From Clostridiaceae bacterium (lineage in GTDB: Bacteria > Bacillota > Clostridia > Oscillospirales > Acutalibacteraceae): a stretch of DNA of 64,000 nt. The position numbers and the translations under genes are program-made. The stretch is taken from NCBI GenBank assembly GCA_016287385.1, contig JAEEWM010000027.1, positions 62,001 to 126,000 on the forward strand, read 5' to 3'. This document shows, piece after piece, positions 45,626 through 55,773 of the stretch (positions are counted from its first letter, which is position 1; each line of letters begins with the position of its first letter). The notes under the pieces are model-generated. The model was not told the DNA's origin and ran no database searches. It saw nothing but the letters and a program-made list of their open reading frames with translations.

Positions 45626-46261
45626 TTATATCCCCGAAAGAGCGCCGAGCACCAGCGCGGTAGTGTCTTCAACCTTATCCTGACCCTTTACCTCGAGCAG
45701 CTTGCCCGCCGCTTTATAGTAGCTTTTGAGCGGCTCGGTCTGGTCATGATAAACCGAAAGGCGGTTTTTCACGGTTTCGGGCTCGTCATCCTTGCGGATA
45801 ACGAGATCATCGCCGCACAGGTTGCAGACGCCGTCTTTCTCGGGTTTTTTGAATTCGGTATGATAGCTCGCGCCGCAGCCGGAGCAGACTCTTCTGCCCG
45901 ACATACGCTTTACTATCTCGCTGTCATCCACCTCAATGGAAAGCGCCGCGTCAACGGTGATTCCCATTTCGTCAAGCGCCTTCGCCTGGGGTATCGTGCG
46001 GGGAAAGCCGTCTAAAATGAAGCCCTCCCTGCAGTCGTCCTGCGCAAGCCTTTCCTTTATGATGCCTATCACGACCTCATCGGGAACAAGCTCGCCGCGC
46101 TCGGTGTACGCCTTGGCGCGAAGGCCCATTTCAGTGCCCTCTTTCAAGGCGGCGCGGATGATGTTGCCGGTTGAAATGGTGGGAATGCTGTATTTTTCGG
46201 AAATGATTTCCGCCTGGGTGCCTTTGCCGGCACCCGGTGCGCCCAATAAAATCAATCTCAT
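45626..46261 (-). CDS. adk: Adenylate kinase
   Basis: It balances ATP, ADP and AMP. The 211-aa long-form enzyme has the P-loop GAPGAGKGTQA at residue 7, the NMP-binding STGNIIRAAL, the DGFPRT motif near 85, and a zinc-type LID (CSGCGASYH and CNLCGDD), typical of Gram-positive bacteria. Twelve bp after secY. Confidence 0.97.
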   Translation of the reverse strand: MRLILLGAPGAGKGTQAEIISEKYSIPTISTGNIIRAALKEGTEMGLRAKAYTERGELVPDEVVIGIIKERLAQDDCREGFILDGFPRTIPQAKALDEMGITVDAALSIEVDDSEIVKRMSGRRVCSGCGASYHTEFKKPEKDGVCNLCGDDLVIRKDDEPETVKNRLSVYHDQTEPLKSYYKAAGKLLEVKGQDKVEDTTALVLGALSGI

Positions 46262-46273
46262 AATAAAACTCCG

Positions 46274-47575
46274 TTAGTCAAGGAAGCCCTTGTAGTGTCT
46301 CATCATCATCTGCGATTCGAGATTCTGAACCAGTTCAAGCGCAACGCCGACAACGATCAGTATCGAAGTACCGCCGAGCGAAATGTTGAGTCCGCCCATG
46401 GTGCCGCCGAAGAGGCTCATCATTATCGGAAGTATCGCGACGACGCTCAGGAAAAGCGCGCCGAGAAGCGTTATCCTCGAAAGTATCTTTGCGATAAAGT
46501 CCGAAGTTGACTTACCGGGTCTGATACCGGGTATGGCGCCGCCGTTTTTACGGAGGTTGTTAGCCATTTCGACAGGATTGAACTGAATGGTCGCATAGAA
46601 GTATGCGAATGCGATTATGAGTATGAAATAGAGGACCGCGTAGAAAACGCCGCGTGTGCTGAAAAGCGCAAGCACTTTCGCAAAGAACGTATCGGTGTTC
46701 TTCATAAAGCCCAGGATCATGGTCGGAACCATGAGGATGGACGAAGCGAAGATTATCGGCATAACGCCCGACATATTTACCTTGATCGGAATATGGGTGT
46801 TCTGACCGCCGTACATCTTGTTGCCCACAACGCGTTTTGCGTACTGAACGGGTATTCTGCGCTCGGCGCCGGTCATCCATACGATAAACACAATAACGAC
46901 GAGGAATATCAGAACGATGCCGACAACCGCGAACTGGTGGTTGCCTATCCACGCGCCGCGAAGCTTTTTATAAGCTTCCTGCGCACGGGAAATGATACCC
47001 GCAAAAAGCAGTATTGAAATACCGTTGCCGATACCCTTTACGTCTATCTGTTCGCCGAGCCACATGACGAGCGCGCTGCCCGCCGTAAGCGCGAGAACTA
47101 TTACAAAGCCCGCGAATACCACGGCGCCTTTGCCCGCCGCAGTAATGGAGCCGAGCAGGAAGCCGCTTCCCTTAAGATAGAAGAAATACGCGACGCCCTG
47201 GATAAGAGCCAGGATAACGGTGGTGTATCGGGTAATGGCGGCAAGCTTCTTCTGCCCCTCTTCACCCTCTTTTGAAAGACGCTCAAGCGCGGGGATAGCC
47301 ACGCACAAAAGCTGGATGATAATTGAGGAGTTGATGTACGGGGTAACCGACATCGCGAAGATCGCGCCGTATTCAAGACCGCCGCCGGTGAGTATGGAGA
47401 GATAATTGAAGAAATCGTTGCTGCTTTCTCCGAAAGACTGCAAAAGCGCGGCCGTGTCAATAAACGGTGCCGGTATCGCCGAACCGATACGGAAAACTGC
47501 GATTATGAAGATAGTGAAAATTATTTTTCTGCGAATTTCCTTTACCTTCCACGCGTTTCTGATTATATCCAACAT
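46274..47575 (-). CDS. secY: Protein translocase channel SecY
   Basis: SecY forms the membrane pore through which signal-peptide proteins, including the surface proteins in this window, are exported. The 433-aa product has ten hydrophobic helices, the plug region (GGGLEYGAIFAMSVTPYINS), and the cytoplasmic loop RRIPVQYAKRVVGNKMYGGQ. Two bp separate it from rplO. Confidence 0.97.
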   Translation of the reverse strand: MLDIIRNAWKVKEIRRKIIFTIFIIAVFRIGSAIPAPFIDTAALLQSFGESSNDFFNYLSILTGGGLEYGAIFAMSVTPYINSSIIIQLLCVAIPALERLSKEGEEGQKKLAAITRYTTVILALIQGVAYFFYLKGSGFLLGSITAAGKGAVVFAGFVIVLALTAGSALVMWLGEQIDVKGIGNGISILLFAGIISRAQEAYKKLRGAWIGNHQFAVVGIVLIFLVVIVFIVWMTGAERRIPVQYAKRVVGNKMYGGQNTHIPIKVNMSGVMPIIFASSILMVPTMILGFMKNTDTFFAKVLALFSTRGVFYAVLYFILIIAFAYFYATIQFNPVEMANNLRKNGGAIPGIRPGKSTSDFIAKILSRITLLGALFLSVVAILPIMMSLFGGTMGGLNISLGGTSILIVVGVALELVQNLESQMMMRHYKGFLD

Positions 47576-47577
47576 GT

Positions 47578-48018
47578 TCAGATCACCTCAGCCTTTCCGC
47601 CCGCTGCCGCGATTTTCTCCGCGGCGGAAGCTGAAAATGCGTTGAGTTTAACCGTGAGGTTCTTGGTGATTTTACCGTTGCCGAGAACCTTTACGGGAAG
47701 ACCTGTCTTGCGGATGATTTTTTTCTCCGCCAAAGCGGCGGCGTCAACAGTCGCGCCTTCCTCGAACACTTCGAGTGCGGCAACATTGATGCTCAGCCAG
47801 TCCTTGGCAAAAATATTGTTAAAACCACGCTTCGGTACGCGGCGCTGGAGCGGCATCTGACCGCCTTCAAAACCCGGTCTCATACCGTGACCGGCACGCG
47901 CCTTCTGACCCTTATGGCCCTTACCGGCGGTTTTGCCGTTGCCCGAACCGTGACCTCTGCCTATACGCTTTACTTCTCTTGTAGAACCTTCGGCAGGAGA
48001 CAATTCATGCAATTTCAT
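47578..48018 (-). CDS. rplO: 50S ribosomal protein L15
   Basis: L15 is a late-assembly large subunit protein. The start at [18 protein letters not shown] (48018, GGAGG ahead) gives 146 aa; the track adds a spurious 23 residues. The glycine/basic N-terminus [20 protein letters not shown] is the family hallmark. Confidence 0.97.
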   Translation of the reverse strand: MKLHELSPAEGSTREVKRIGRGHGSGNGKTAGKGHKGQKARAGHGMRPGFEGGQMPLQRRVPKRGFNNIFAKDWLSINVAALEVFEEGATVDAAALAEKKIIRKTGLPVKVLGNGKITKNLTVKLNAFSASAAEKIAAAGGKAEVI

Positions 48019-48070
48019 TGTTGTTTGCACCTCCTTGCAATTTTGCGGTTTACCGCGTTTTACGGTTTGA

Positions 48071-48271
48071 TTACTTGCCTTCGACAATCGTAACGAGGTG
48101 AGAAACCTTGTTTATCTTGCCGCGGGTCTGCGCGTTATCCGGCTGAACCGAAGTATCGCCGAGTTTGCTCAGCCCCAGTGATTTAACCGTAGCGATCTGA
48201 TCCTTTTTGGAACCTATCGTACTCTTTACAAGTTTTACAGTAAGGCCGGCAGCCTTTTTCTTTGTTGCCAT
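48071..48271 (-). CDS. rpmD: 50S ribosomal protein L30
   Basis: The 66-aa product carries [20 protein letters not shown], then [20 protein letters not shown], the complete short bacterial L30. It lies between rpsE (14 bp) and rplO (52 bp). Confidence 0.96.
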   Translation of the reverse strand: MATKKKAAGLTVKLVKSTIGSKKDQIATVKSLGLSKLGDTSVQPDNAQTRGKINKVSHLVTIVEGK

Positions 48272-48285
48272 AGTGCTGCTCCTCC

Positions 48286-48789
48286 TTAACCTAATATTTC
48301 CTTTTTGTCTTTACCGCGGACGAGAGCCACCTGCTCAACGTCGCGTAAAGCCGCAAGGCCTGCAACCGTCGCGCGAACCACATTGCAAGGATTATTTGAG
48401 CGAAGCGCTTTTGTACGGATATCCTTGATACCCACGGTTTCAACAACCGCACGTACCGCGCCGCCGGCGATAACGCCGGTACCGGGGGCGGCGGGCTTCA
48501 AGAGCACGCGGCCTGCGCCGAATTCGCCTATAATCTCATGAGGGATTGTAGTGCCTTTAAGAGAAACCTTGATAAGATTCTTCTTGGCGTCTTCAATGCC
48601 CTTGCGTATTGCATCGGGAACTTCACCCGCTTTACCGAGGCCGTAGCCGACGGTACCTTCGCCGTCGCCGACGACGACCAGCGCCGCGAACTTCATGATG
48701 CGACCGCCCTTAACGGTTTTGGAAACGCGGTTTATCGATACAACGCGCTCCTGTAAATCCAATTTTGATGCGTCAATATTTGTAGCCAA
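48286..48789 (-). CDS. rpsE: 30S ribosomal protein S5
   Basis: S5 helps decoding fidelity. The 167-aa protein has the S5 N-terminal RNA-binding fold ([20 protein letters not shown]), [20 protein letters not shown] near 58, and the C-terminal fold with [26 protein letters not shown] precedes the start. Confidence 0.97.
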   Translation of the reverse strand: MATNIDASKLDLQERVVSINRVSKTVKGGRIMKFAALVVVGDGEGTVGYGLGKAGEVPDAIRKGIEDAKKNLIKVSLKGTTIPHEIIGEFGAGRVLLKPAAPGTGVIAGGAVRAVVETVGIKDIRTKALRSNNPCNVVRATVAGLAALRDVEQVALVRGKDKKEILG

Positions 48790-48806
48790 AAGTATTCTCC
48801 TCCTTC

Positions 48807-49166
48807 TTAAAATTTGAGGCCGCCCTCACGGGCACCTTCGGCAAGTTCCTTGACACGGCCGTGATAAATGTATCCGCCGCGGTCAAATACGACCTCGGAG
48901 ATCTTCATTTTCTTGGCACGTTCCGCTATGAGCTTCCCAACCTTACGGGCGCCCTCGCAGTTACCGCCGGAAGCACCGAAGTCCTTCTCGTTTGACGCGG
49001 CGGCGGCGAGTGTAACACCCTTTACGTCGTCAATAAGCTGGGCGTAAATATTGCTGTTGGAGCGAAATACGTCAAGGCGGGGTCTTTCCGCAGTACCGGT
49101 GATCTTTGAACGAACACGGGCGTGGCGTTTAAGACGCGCTGCGTTACTGTTGGTTTTGTTGACCAT
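48807..49166 (-). CDS. rplR: 50S ribosomal protein L18
   Basis: L18 binds 5S rRNA. The 119-aa product has a basic start ([20 protein letters not shown]) followed by [17 protein letters not shown] and ends [20 protein letters not shown]...GLKF, the conserved finish. Confidence 0.97.
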   Translation of the reverse strand: MVNKTNSNAARLKRHARVRSKITGTAERPRLDVFRSNSNIYAQLIDDVKGVTLAAAASNEKDFGASGGNCEGARKVGKLIAERAKKMKISEVVFDRGGYIYHGRVKELAEGAREGGLKF

Positions 49167-49184
49167 TTTACATACACTCCTTTA

Positions 49185-49733
49185 TCATTTCTTTGCGCCC
49201 TTGGCGGCCTTACCTTCTTTGCGGCGGATATGCTCGCCCGCGTACTTGATGCCCTTGCCCTTATACGGCTCCGGCGGACGCTTTGCGCGAACTTCCGCGG
49301 CAAACTGGCCGACCTTCTGCTTATCGGCACCGCTGATAACTATCTGGTTAGCAGACGGTACTTCAACTTTTATGCCCTCAACCTCAGGAACGATTACCTG
49401 ATGTGAGTAACCGAGGTTCATAACTAAGTCGCTTCCCTGCTTCTGCGCACGGTAACCGACGCCGTTTACCTCGAGTGTTTTTGTGTAGCCCTCCGTAACG
49501 CCCGTTACCATATTGGAAATAAGCGTACGCGTAAGACCGTGAAGTGAGCGGTGTACTTTGTCGTCGCCGGGTCTCTTGACCGCTATTTCGGCGCCGTTGA
49601 TTTCAACTGAAATCTCGGGGTTAAAGTCCAGCGAAAGCTCGCCCTTCGGACCCTTTACCGAAATGTGGTTGCCGTCCAGCTTAACGTCAACACCCGCCGG
49701 GATAACCACCGGCATTTTTCCTATTCTCGACAT
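49185..49733 (-). CDS. rplF: 50S ribosomal protein L6
   Basis: L6 lies near the factor-binding site. The 182-aa protein begins MSRIGKMPVVIPAGVDVKLD and ends with RRPPEPYKGKGIKYAGEHIR-like text (KRPPEPYKGKGIKY), the standard C-terminal motif, followed by a Lys/Ala-rich tail. Confidence 0.97.
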   Translation of the reverse strand: MSRIGKMPVVIPAGVDVKLDGNHISVKGPKGELSLDFNPEISVEINGAEIAVKRPGDDKVHRSLHGLTRTLISNMVTGVTEGYTKTLEVNGVGYRAQKQGSDLVMNLGYSHQVIVPEVEGIKVEVPSANQIVISGADKQKVGQFAAEVRAKRPPEPYKGKGIKYAGEHIRRKEGKAAKGAKK

Positions 49734-49748
49734 ACCTTTATCCTCCTC

Positions 49749-50147
49749 TTACCACACGAAAGCGAGGACTTCTCCGCCGACGTTTTCGCGGCGTGCCTGC
49801 TTATCGGTCATAATTCCCTTAGAGGTGGAAAGGATGGCTACGCCGAGGCCCCTCATAACCTTCGGCATATCCTCTACGTTTGTGTAGATCCTCAAACCCG
49901 GTTTGGAAACGCGGCGTATGCCGGTTATGGTCTGAGATTTATTCTGGCCGTACTTCAACACGATGTGAATTACGCCCTGCTTACCGTCTTCTTCGACGGT
50001 GAAGCTCGTGATGTAACCCTCGTCAAGCAAAATCTGGGCAATTGCCTTTTTTACTTTGGACGCCGGTACATCTACCGAATCATGCTTTGCCGAGGATGCG
50101 TTGCGGATACGCGTCAGCATATCGGCAATAGTATCGGTGATTTGCAT
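49749..50147 (-). CDS. rpsH: 30S ribosomal protein S8
   Basis: S8 is a primary 16S-binding protein and, in some bacteria, a feedback repressor of this operon. The 132-aa sequence opens [20 protein letters not shown] and finishes with [20 protein letters not shown] and GGEVLAFVW. Confidence 0.97.
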   Translation of the reverse strand: MQITDTIADMLTRIRNASSAKHDSVDVPASKVKKAIAQILLDEGYITSFTVEEDGKQGVIHIVLKYGQNKSQTITGIRRVSKPGLRIYTNVEDMPKVMRGLGVAILSTSKGIMTDKQARRENVGGEVLAFVW

Positions 50148-50199
50148 ACCGTAAACCTCCTTAGTGTGACCTGCAAAGTCACATATTTCTACAATAGCC

Positions 50200-50385
50200 T
50201 TACCAGCTTGCCTTCTTTACTCCCGGGATCTCACCCTTATAGGCGAGTTCTCTGAAGCATATACGGCAGATGCCGTACTTGCGAAGATAAGCGTGGGGGC
50301 GGCCACAGATCTTGCATCTGTTATACTGTCTGGTTGAAAACTTGGCGGGACGCGCCTGCCTTACTTTCATAGATGTTTTAGCCAT
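50200..50385 (-). CDS. rpsN: 30S ribosomal protein S14, zinc-binding type Z
   Basis: The short 61-aa S14 keeps both CxxC knuckles ([20 protein letters not shown]), marking the zinc-dependent form common in Firmicutes. It stabilises the 30S head. Twelve bp after rplE. Confidence 0.97.
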   Translation of the reverse strand: MAKTSMKVRQARPAKFSTRQYNRCKICGRPHAYLRKYGICRICFRELAYKGEIPGVKKASW

Positions 50386-50397
50386 AGTTCCTTCTCC

Positions 50398-50937
50398 TTA
50401 CTTCGCAAATGGAGCGCCCATAAGAGTCAATAACTCGCGAGCCTCTTCATCGGTATTGGCGGTGGTGACTATAATAATGTCCATGCCGCGTACCTTATCA
50501 ATCTTATCGTATTCGATTTCCGGGAAAATAAGCTGTTCCTTTACGCCCATGGCATAGTTGCCGCGACCGTCGAAGGAATCGGGGTTTATTCCGCGGAAGT
50601 CACGCACGCGCGGAAGCGCGGCGTAAAAGAGTCTTTCGATAAACTCGTACATTCTTTCACCGCGAAGGGTCACCTTTGCGCCTATCGGCATACCTGCGCG
50701 AAGTTTGAAGTTCGCAACCGACTTCTTGGCGCGGCAGACAACCGCTTTCTGACCGGTTATGAGACCTAAATCGGCGATGGCGGCGTCGATAGCCTTCGGG
50801 TTATCCTTCGCCTCGCCGCAGCCTACATTGATTATGACTTTCTCGAGCTTCGGGATTTGCATAACACTCTTGTAGCCAAACTTGGTCATCAATGCGGGAG
50901 CTATCGAATTTTTATATTCGTTTGCCAGCGTTGACAT
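50398..50937 (-). CDS. rplE: 50S ribosomal protein L5
   Basis: L5 carries 5S rRNA and contacts P-site tRNA. The 179-aa protein has [20 protein letters not shown] near 29, [20 protein letters not shown] near 71, and the C-terminal [20 protein letters not shown]. Confidence 0.97.
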   Translation of the reverse strand: MSTLANEYKNSIAPALMTKFGYKSVMQIPKLEKVIINVGCGEAKDNPKAIDAAIADLGLITGQKAVVCRAKKSVANFKLRAGMPIGAKVTLRGERMYEFIERLFYAALPRVRDFRGINPDSFDGRGNYAMGVKEQLIFPEIEYDKIDKVRGMDIIIVTTANTDEEARELLTLMGAPFAK

Positions 50938-50955
50938 GTCATGTCCTCCTTACTC

Positions 50956-51276
50956 TTAAAAAGTCTTACCGCATTGTTTGCAAACGCGGTATTTTTTACC
51001 GTCCTCAACCTTGGTGCCTACTCTTACCGCGTTGTTGCACTTCGGGCAGACGAGCTGCACCTTGCATGCGTAAACGGCGCTTTCGGTCTCAATTATACCG
51101 GACGGATCGCCTGCTTTTCTGGGCTTAACGTGCTTTTTAACCTTGTTAATACCCTCAACGATAACCTTGCCCTCTTTCGGGCTTACTTCGAGAACCTTGC
51201 CCGTTTTGCCGCGATAATTATCATCGCCGGTGAGCAGTTTTACGGTATCGCCGGTTTTAATGTGAAGCTTACTCAT
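50956..51276 (-). CDS. rplX: 50S ribosomal protein L24
   Basis: L24 starts large-subunit folding. The 106-aa protein has the KOW motif (KTGDTVKLLTGDDNYRGKTG) at the N-terminus. Its C-terminal part contains CPKC and CKQCGK, a zinc-ribbon-like Cys set seen in many Firmicutes L24 proteins. Confidence 0.96.
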   Translation of the reverse strand: MSKLHIKTGDTVKLLTGDDNYRGKTGKVLEVSPKEGKVIVEGINKVKKHVKPRKAGDPSGIIETESAVYACKVQLVCPKCNNAVRVGTKVEDGKKYRVCKQCGKTF

Positions 51277-51293
51277 AATTCAATTACCTCCCA

Positions 51294-51662
51294 TTAAAGT
51301 ACTTCCGGAGCGAGCGAGAGGATCTTTGTGTAATCCTTTTCGCGCAATTCTCTGGCTACCGGCCCGAAAATACGGGTTCCCCTCGGGTTCTTATCTTCAC
51401 GGATAAGAACAGCCGCGTTTTCATCAAATCTGATATAAGTGCCATCATTACGGCGAAGGCCTTTTGCGGAACGAACCACAACTGCCTTTACAACCTCGCC
51501 CTTCTTGACAGTGCCGCCGGGGGTGGCCTTTTTCACAGAAGCAACGATTACATCGCCGATGTTGGCATATCGCCTCTTGGAGCCGCCGAGAACGCGGATG
51601 CACTGAATTTCCTTGGCACCGGTATTGTCGGCAACTTTGAGGTAACTCTGTTGCTGTATCAC
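51294..51662 (-). CDS. rplN: 50S ribosomal protein L14
   Basis: The start is set at a GTG (51662): AGGAGG lies eight bases upstream and the product is then exactly 122 aa, the invariant L14 length. It reads (M)[18 protein letters not shown] and ends [18 protein letters not shown]. The track's 134-aa version adds an upstream segment that includes the ribosome site. Confidence 0.96.
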   Translation of the reverse strand: MIQQQSYLKVADNTGAKEIQCIRVLGGSKRRYANIGDVIVASVKKATPGGTVKKGEVVKAVVVRSAKGLRRNDGTYIRFDENAAVLIREDKNPRGTRIFGPVARELREKDYTKILSLAPEVL

Positions 51663-51681
51663 AGTGTATTCCTCCTTATGC

Positions 51682-51939
51682 TTACTTAGCCTTCTCAACT
51701 ATTTCGGCTACGCGCCATCTCTTGGTCTTAGAGAGAGGTCTCGTTTCCATGATAAGCACTCTGTCGCCTACGCGGCAGGCGTTTTCCTCATCATGCGCCT
51801 TAAGTCTTATTGTGTTTTTGATAATCTTCTTATAAAGAGGGTGCTTTACATTGTCTTCAATGGCGACTACGACGGTTTTATCCATCTTATCGCTTACAAC
51901 TCTGCCCACTCTTGTTTTACGAAGGTTTCTCTCTTCCAT
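51682..51939 (-). CDS. rpsQ: 30S ribosomal protein S17
   Basis: The 85-aa OB-fold protein shows [20 protein letters not shown] and [20 protein letters not shown], the two conserved S17 stretches. It binds 16S rRNA early in assembly. Nineteen bp before rplN. Confidence 0.97.
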   Translation of the reverse strand: MEERNLRKTRVGRVVSDKMDKTVVVAIEDNVKHPLYKKIIKNTIRLKAHDEENACRVGDRVLIMETRPLSKTKRWRVAEIVEKAK

Positions 51940-51954
51940 CTGACTTTACCTCCC

Positions 51955-52161
51955 TCAAGCAGTCTTGCCGTCTTTGATCTCGTACTCGCGGATAACTGTC
52001 TTAACGCGGGCGATATCCTTTTTAACGGCAGCAATGCGCTGTGGGTTGTCGAGCTGATTTATCGCGTGCTGGAAACGGAGTTTATAAAGCTCATCCTTAA
52101 GATTCGCGAGCATTTCGTTAAGCTCGGGTATTGTGTTATCTCTGATTTCCTTTACGTTCAT
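51955..52161 (-). CDS. rpmC: 50S ribosomal protein L29
   Basis: The 68-aa two-helix protein reads [20 protein letters not shown] with LKDELYKLRFQHAINQLDNP. It lies by the peptide exit and helps form the docking site for targeting factors. Start overlaps the rplP stop by one base. Confidence 0.97.
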   Translation of the reverse strand: MNVKEIRDNTIPELNEMLANLKDELYKLRFQHAINQLDNPQRIAAVKKDIARVKTVIREYEIKDGKTA

Positions 52162-52583
52162 TACTGCTCACCACCCATCTCTTTGGTAACAAACTTGCAC
52201 TTAATAGGCAGTTTGTTCGCCGCAAGACGCATAGCCTCGCGGGCGAGATCCTCCGAAACGCCGCCTATCTCGAACATAACGCGGCCGGGCTTAACAACGG
52301 CTACCCAGTATTCGGGCGAGCCTTTACCTGAACCCATTCGGGTTTCAGCCGGTTTTTCGGTTATCGGCTTATCGGGGAATATTTTTATCCAAACCTGACC
52401 GCCACGCTTGATATAACGGGTCATCGCTATACGGGCGGCTTCTATCTGGTTCGAGGTGATCCACGCCGGCTCAAGAGCCTGAAGGCCGTAGTCACCGTGA
52501 GTGACCGTGATACCGCGGGAAGCGGCGCCGGTCAGTCTTCCGCGCTGAACGCGGCGGAATTTAACACGTTTCGGCATTAACAT
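52161..52583 (-). CDS. rplP: 50S ribosomal protein L16
   Basis: L16 helps shape the A-site. The 140-aa product has [20 protein letters not shown] and the conserved [20 protein letters not shown]. The first ATG has AGGAGG at better spacing than the ATG two codons in. Overlaps both neighbours by one base. Confidence 0.97.
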   Translation of the reverse strand: MLMPKRVKFRRVQRGRLTGAASRGITVTHGDYGLQALEPAWITSNQIEAARIAMTRYIKRGGQVWIKIFPDKPITEKPAETRMGSGKGSPEYWVAVVKPGRVMFEIGGVSEDLAREAMRLAANKLPIKCKFVTKEMGGEQ

Positions 52584-53248
52584 CAGCGTGTTCCTCCTCT
52601 TCTGTTATTTCTGCGGTTCTCGTTGAGAACTTCGCCCTTGTAGATCCATACCTTGACGCCGATTACGCCGTAGGTGGTTCTCGCCTCGGCAAAACCGTAG
52701 TCAATGTCGGCTCTGAGCGTCTGAAGCGGAATAGTACCCTCGTGATACTGCTCGCTTCTTGCGATTTCGGCGCCGCCGAGGCGTCCCGAAACCTGAGTCT
52801 TGATACCCTTTACGCCGAGTCTCATTGCTCTGCCTATCGAAAGCTTCATAGCTCTTCTGAACGAAACACGTTTTTCAAGCTGAGCCGCTATCGCTTCGGC
52901 AACGAGCTGAGCGTTGGCGTCGGGATTTTTGATCTCCACAATGTTGATGATGACCGGCTTGCCGAGCATTTCCTGGCATTTTACGCGGAGCTTTTCGATT
53001 TCAGCGCCGTTTCTGCCGATTACCATACCCGGTTTACCGCAGTGAATGTGAAGTCTTACTCTTTTGTCGTCACGTTCGATCTCTACTTTGGCAATACCTG
53101 CTGTGAAGAGTGTCTTCTTGAGGTATTTGCGGAGGTTGTAGTCTTCAACCAACGAATCGCCGAAAGCGCCCTTGGAAACGTACCAACGTGAGTCCCAGTT
53201 TTTGATTATACCTACACGGTAGCCGTGCGGATTAACTTTCTGACCCAT
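52583..53248 (-). CDS. rpsC: 30S ribosomal protein S3
   Basis: S3 forms part of the mRNA entry pore. The 221-aa protein begins [20 protein letters not shown], has a KH domain with [20 protein letters not shown] near 71, and the C-terminal domain with [20 protein letters not shown]. Confidence 0.97.
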   Translation of the reverse strand: MGQKVNPHGYRVGIIKNWDSRWYVSKGAFGDSLVEDYNLRKYLKKTLFTAGIAKVEIERDDKRVRLHIHCGKPGMVIGRNGAEIEKLRVKCQEMLGKPVIINIVEIKNPDANAQLVAEAIAAQLEKRVSFRRAMKLSIGRAMRLGVKGIKTQVSGRLGGAEIARSEQYHEGTIPLQTLRADIDYGFAEARTTYGVIGVKVWIYKGEVLNENRRNNRRGGTR

Positions 53249-53265
53249 AACTTAACCTCCCTTTC

Positions 53266-53601
53266 TTAAATCTCACGCTCTTTGAGAACTATCGTCATGT
53301 GACTTGTTCTCTTGAGTATGCGGTGCGCTCTGCCGTGATCCTTCGGTCTGATTCTTTTAAGAGTCGGACCGGGGCAGACATAGCACTCCGCCACATACAG
53401 ATTTTTCATGTCCATATTCTTGTTTTCGGCGTTAGCCATTGCTGATTTAAGCAACTTCTCTAAATACTCGCAAGCAGCCTTAGGAGTAAACTTTAGAATA
53501 GCCATAGCTTTTTCAGCGTCTTGGTTCCGGATAAGGTCCAGAACGATATTCACCTTACGGGGTGAAATACGGGCATATTTGAGTATTGCCCTTGCTTCCA
53601 T
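53266..53601 (-). CDS. rplV: 50S ribosomal protein L22
   Basis: L22 lines the exit tunnel, where its hairpin meets nascent chains and macrolides. The 111-aa protein begins [20 protein letters not shown] and has the loop [20 protein letters not shown]. Confidence 0.97.
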   Translation of the reverse strand: MEARAILKYARISPRKVNIVLDLIRNQDAEKAMAILKFTPKAACEYLEKLLKSAMANAENKNMDMKNLYVAECYVCPGPTLKRIRPKDHGRAHRILKRTSHMTIVLKEREI

Positions 53602-53624
53602 AGTTAAACTCTCCTCTCCTGCGA

Positions 53625-53903
53625 TTACTTAGAGCCGGTTGTCTTAGCGCCGGCGTGGCCTTTGAATGTTCTTGTGGGCGCAAACTCACCGAGCTTGTGA
53701 CCAACCATATCCTCGGTTACATATACCGGAACGTGCTTACGTCCGTCATGAACCGCAAAAGTATGTCCGACGAAATCGGGGAATATGGTTGATGAACGGC
53801 TCCAGGTTTTAAGCACGCGCTTTTCACCGGACTTATTCATTTCTTCGACTCTTTTGAGCAAAACGGGTTGCACATAAGGTCCTTTTTTAACGCTTCTTCC
53901 CAT
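53625..53903 (-). CDS. rpsS: 30S ribosomal protein S19
   Basis: The 92-aa protein begins [20 protein letters not shown] and has [20 protein letters not shown], the usual conserved core. It sits in the 30S head with S13. Followed by rplV after 23 bp. Confidence 0.97.
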   Translation of the reverse strand: MGRSVKKGPYVQPVLLKRVEEMNKSGEKRVLKTWSRSSTIFPDFVGHTFAVHDGRKHVPVYVTEDMVGHKLGEFAPTRTFKGHAGAKTTGSK

Positions 53904-53926
53904 AGTGATATCTCCTTTCGTCTGAC

Positions 53927-54754
53927 TTACTTACGACGCTTTACGATATATTTATCGCTCGCTTTGTTCTTCTTGCGGGTCTTATATCCGAGCGTCGGCT
54001 TACCCCAGGGGGTAACAGGGCCGGGACGACCGATGGGGGACTTGCCTTCACCGCCGCCGTGGGGGTGATCGTTCGGGTTCATTACGGAACCGCGTACCGT
54101 CGGCCGCCATCCCATGTGGCGTTTGCGGCCTGCCTTACCGTAGTTTACGTTGGCGTGCTCCGGATTTGAAACGACGCCCACGGTAGCCATACAGGTCTCG
54201 GGAACGTTGCGAAGCTCGCCCGAAGGAAGACGAAGCAGCGCCATACCGTTCTCCTTAGCCATAAGCTGAGCCATATTGCCGGCGGAACGTGCAAGCTGCG
54301 CGCCCTTGCCGGGATAAAGCTCTACGTTATGAACGAAGGTACCTACCGGTATATTGATAAGCGGAAGGGCGTTGCCGGGTTTGATATCGGCGTCCGGACC
54401 GCTTACTATCTTATCGCCTACTTTGAGGTCCTGGGGAGCGAGAATGTAACGCTTCTCGCCGTCCTCGTACTGAACGAGGGCTATAAACGCAGAACGGTTG
54501 GGATCGTATTCAAGGGTGAGCACCGTGGCGGTTACGCCGAAACGCTCGCGCTTGAAATCTATCACTCTGTACTTTCTGCGGTTGCCGCCGCCTCTGTGGC
54601 GAACGGTTATGCGGCCGTAGCTGTTGCGGCCCGCGTTTTTCTTTATGGGTTCAAGCAGACTCCTTTCGGGCGCCACCTTTGACAGCTCGGAATAATCCAT
54701 AGTCGTCATGTTGCGGCGGCCGTTGGTAGTCGGCTTATAATGTTTTATTGCCAT
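53927..54754 (-). CDS. rplB: 50S ribosomal protein L2
   Basis: L2 is needed for peptidyl-transferase activity and subunit joining. The 275-aa protein shows [20 protein letters not shown] near residue 45 and the catalytic-region motif [20 protein letters not shown] near 220. Standard length and ends. Confidence 0.97.
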   Translation of the reverse strand: MAIKHYKPTTNGRRNMTTMDYSELSKVAPERSLLEPIKKNAGRNSYGRITVRHRGGGNRRKYRVIDFKRERFGVTATVLTLEYDPNRSAFIALVQYEDGEKRYILAPQDLKVGDKIVSGPDADIKPGNALPLINIPVGTFVHNVELYPGKGAQLARSAGNMAQLMAKENGMALLRLPSGELRNVPETCMATVGVVSNPEHANVNYGKAGRKRHMGWRPTVRGSVMNPNDHPHGGGEGKSPIGRPGPVTPWGKPTLGYKTRKKNKASDKYIVKRRK

Positions 54755-54839
54755 TTGTTTTCACTCTCCTATTTTGGCTTAGCGAAACCTTCTCGGGTTT
54801 CATACATCACCGGAAATCTGATTTCCCGTATGCGCTTTC

Positions 54840-55133
54840 TTATGCGAGACCGTCAAAGAACTCAATGCTCTTGGAGTCCTTCTTCAAAGTTACGATGGCT
54901 TTTTTCCAGGAAGGAGTCTTACCCTCGTAACGTCCCATTCTTCTTACCTTACCGCGCATACTCACGGTGTTTACCTTGGCAACGGTCACCTTGAAGAGCT
55001 TTTCGACCGCGTCGGCGATCTCGAGCTTGTTAGCGTCCTTGGCGACCTTAAAGGTGTATTTCTTATCCGCAATTCCGGCCATGCTCTTTTCGGTTATAAC
55101 CGGTGCGATAATAATATCTTCCGCAGCCTTCAT
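54840..55133 (-). CDS. rplW: 50S ribosomal protein L23
   Basis: L23 is the exit-site docking point for trigger factor and SRP. The 97-aa product contains IIAPVITEKSMAGIADKKYT and NTVSMRGKVRRMGRYEGKTP. Its ATG overlaps the rplD stop (TAATG). An 85-bp gap follows before rplB. Confidence 0.97.
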   Translation of the reverse strand: MKAAEDIIIAPVITEKSMAGIADKKYTFKVAKDANKLEIADAVEKLFKVTVAKVNTVSMRGKVRRMGRYEGKTPSWKKAIVTLKKDSKSIEFFDGLA

Positions 55134-55756
55134 TATGCGTACACCTCCTCGATCTGTTTAACGGCACCCTTAACTATCACGAGCTTATCGGCGTTAATGA
55201 TGTCATAAGTGTTGATGGTGTTTACAAGAGCCGACTTGGCGCCCTTTATGTTTGCGATGCTCTTTACGGCGAACGGGTTGTTGGAATCAAGCACTATAAG
55301 AACTTTCTTCTCTGCGCCTATCGCCTTTAAGCACTCGGCAACCGTCTTGGTCTTGTATTCTTCCATTTTGAGTTCGTCAAGCACGATAAGGTCATTATTG
55401 AGCGCCTTATCGGAAAGCGCTGATTTAAGCGCGAGACGGCGAACCTTCTTATTAAGAGAATAAGAATAATCTCTCGGCTTCGGCGCATGTACGATACCGC
55501 CGTGTCTCCACTGCGGAGCTCTTATAGAGCCCTGACGCGCATGACCTGTGCCCTTTTGTCTCCACGGCTTTTTACCGCCGCCGGAAACCTCCGTGCGGGT
55601 AAGAGTGGACTGTGTGCCCTGACGCTGATTAGCGAGGTAATTCACAACCGCGGCGTGCATAACGACCGCGTTGGGGGTTATCCCGAAAATCTCATCGGCA
55701 AGAGAAATGTTGCCAACTTTTTTACCCGTCATATCAACAACTGTTAATTTCGGCAT
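55133..55756 (-). CDS. rplD: 50S ribosomal protein L4
   Basis: L4 reaches into the exit tunnel and in some bacteria represses this operon through its leader. The start at MPKLTVVDMTGKKVG (55756) follows AAGGAG and gives 207 aa. The tunnel loop SGGGKKPWRQKGTGHARQGS is intact. Confidence 0.97.
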   Translation of the reverse strand: MPKLTVVDMTGKKVGNISLADEIFGITPNAVVMHAAVVNYLANQRQGTQSTLTRTEVSGGGKKPWRQKGTGHARQGSIRAPQWRHGGIVHAPKPRDYSYSLNKKVRRLALKSALSDKALNNDLIVLDELKMEEYKTKTVAECLKAIGAEKKVLIVLDSNNPFAVKSIANIKGAKSALVNTINTYDIINADKLVIVKGAVKQIEEVYA

Positions 55757-55773
55757 ATTTAGCACTCCTTCCC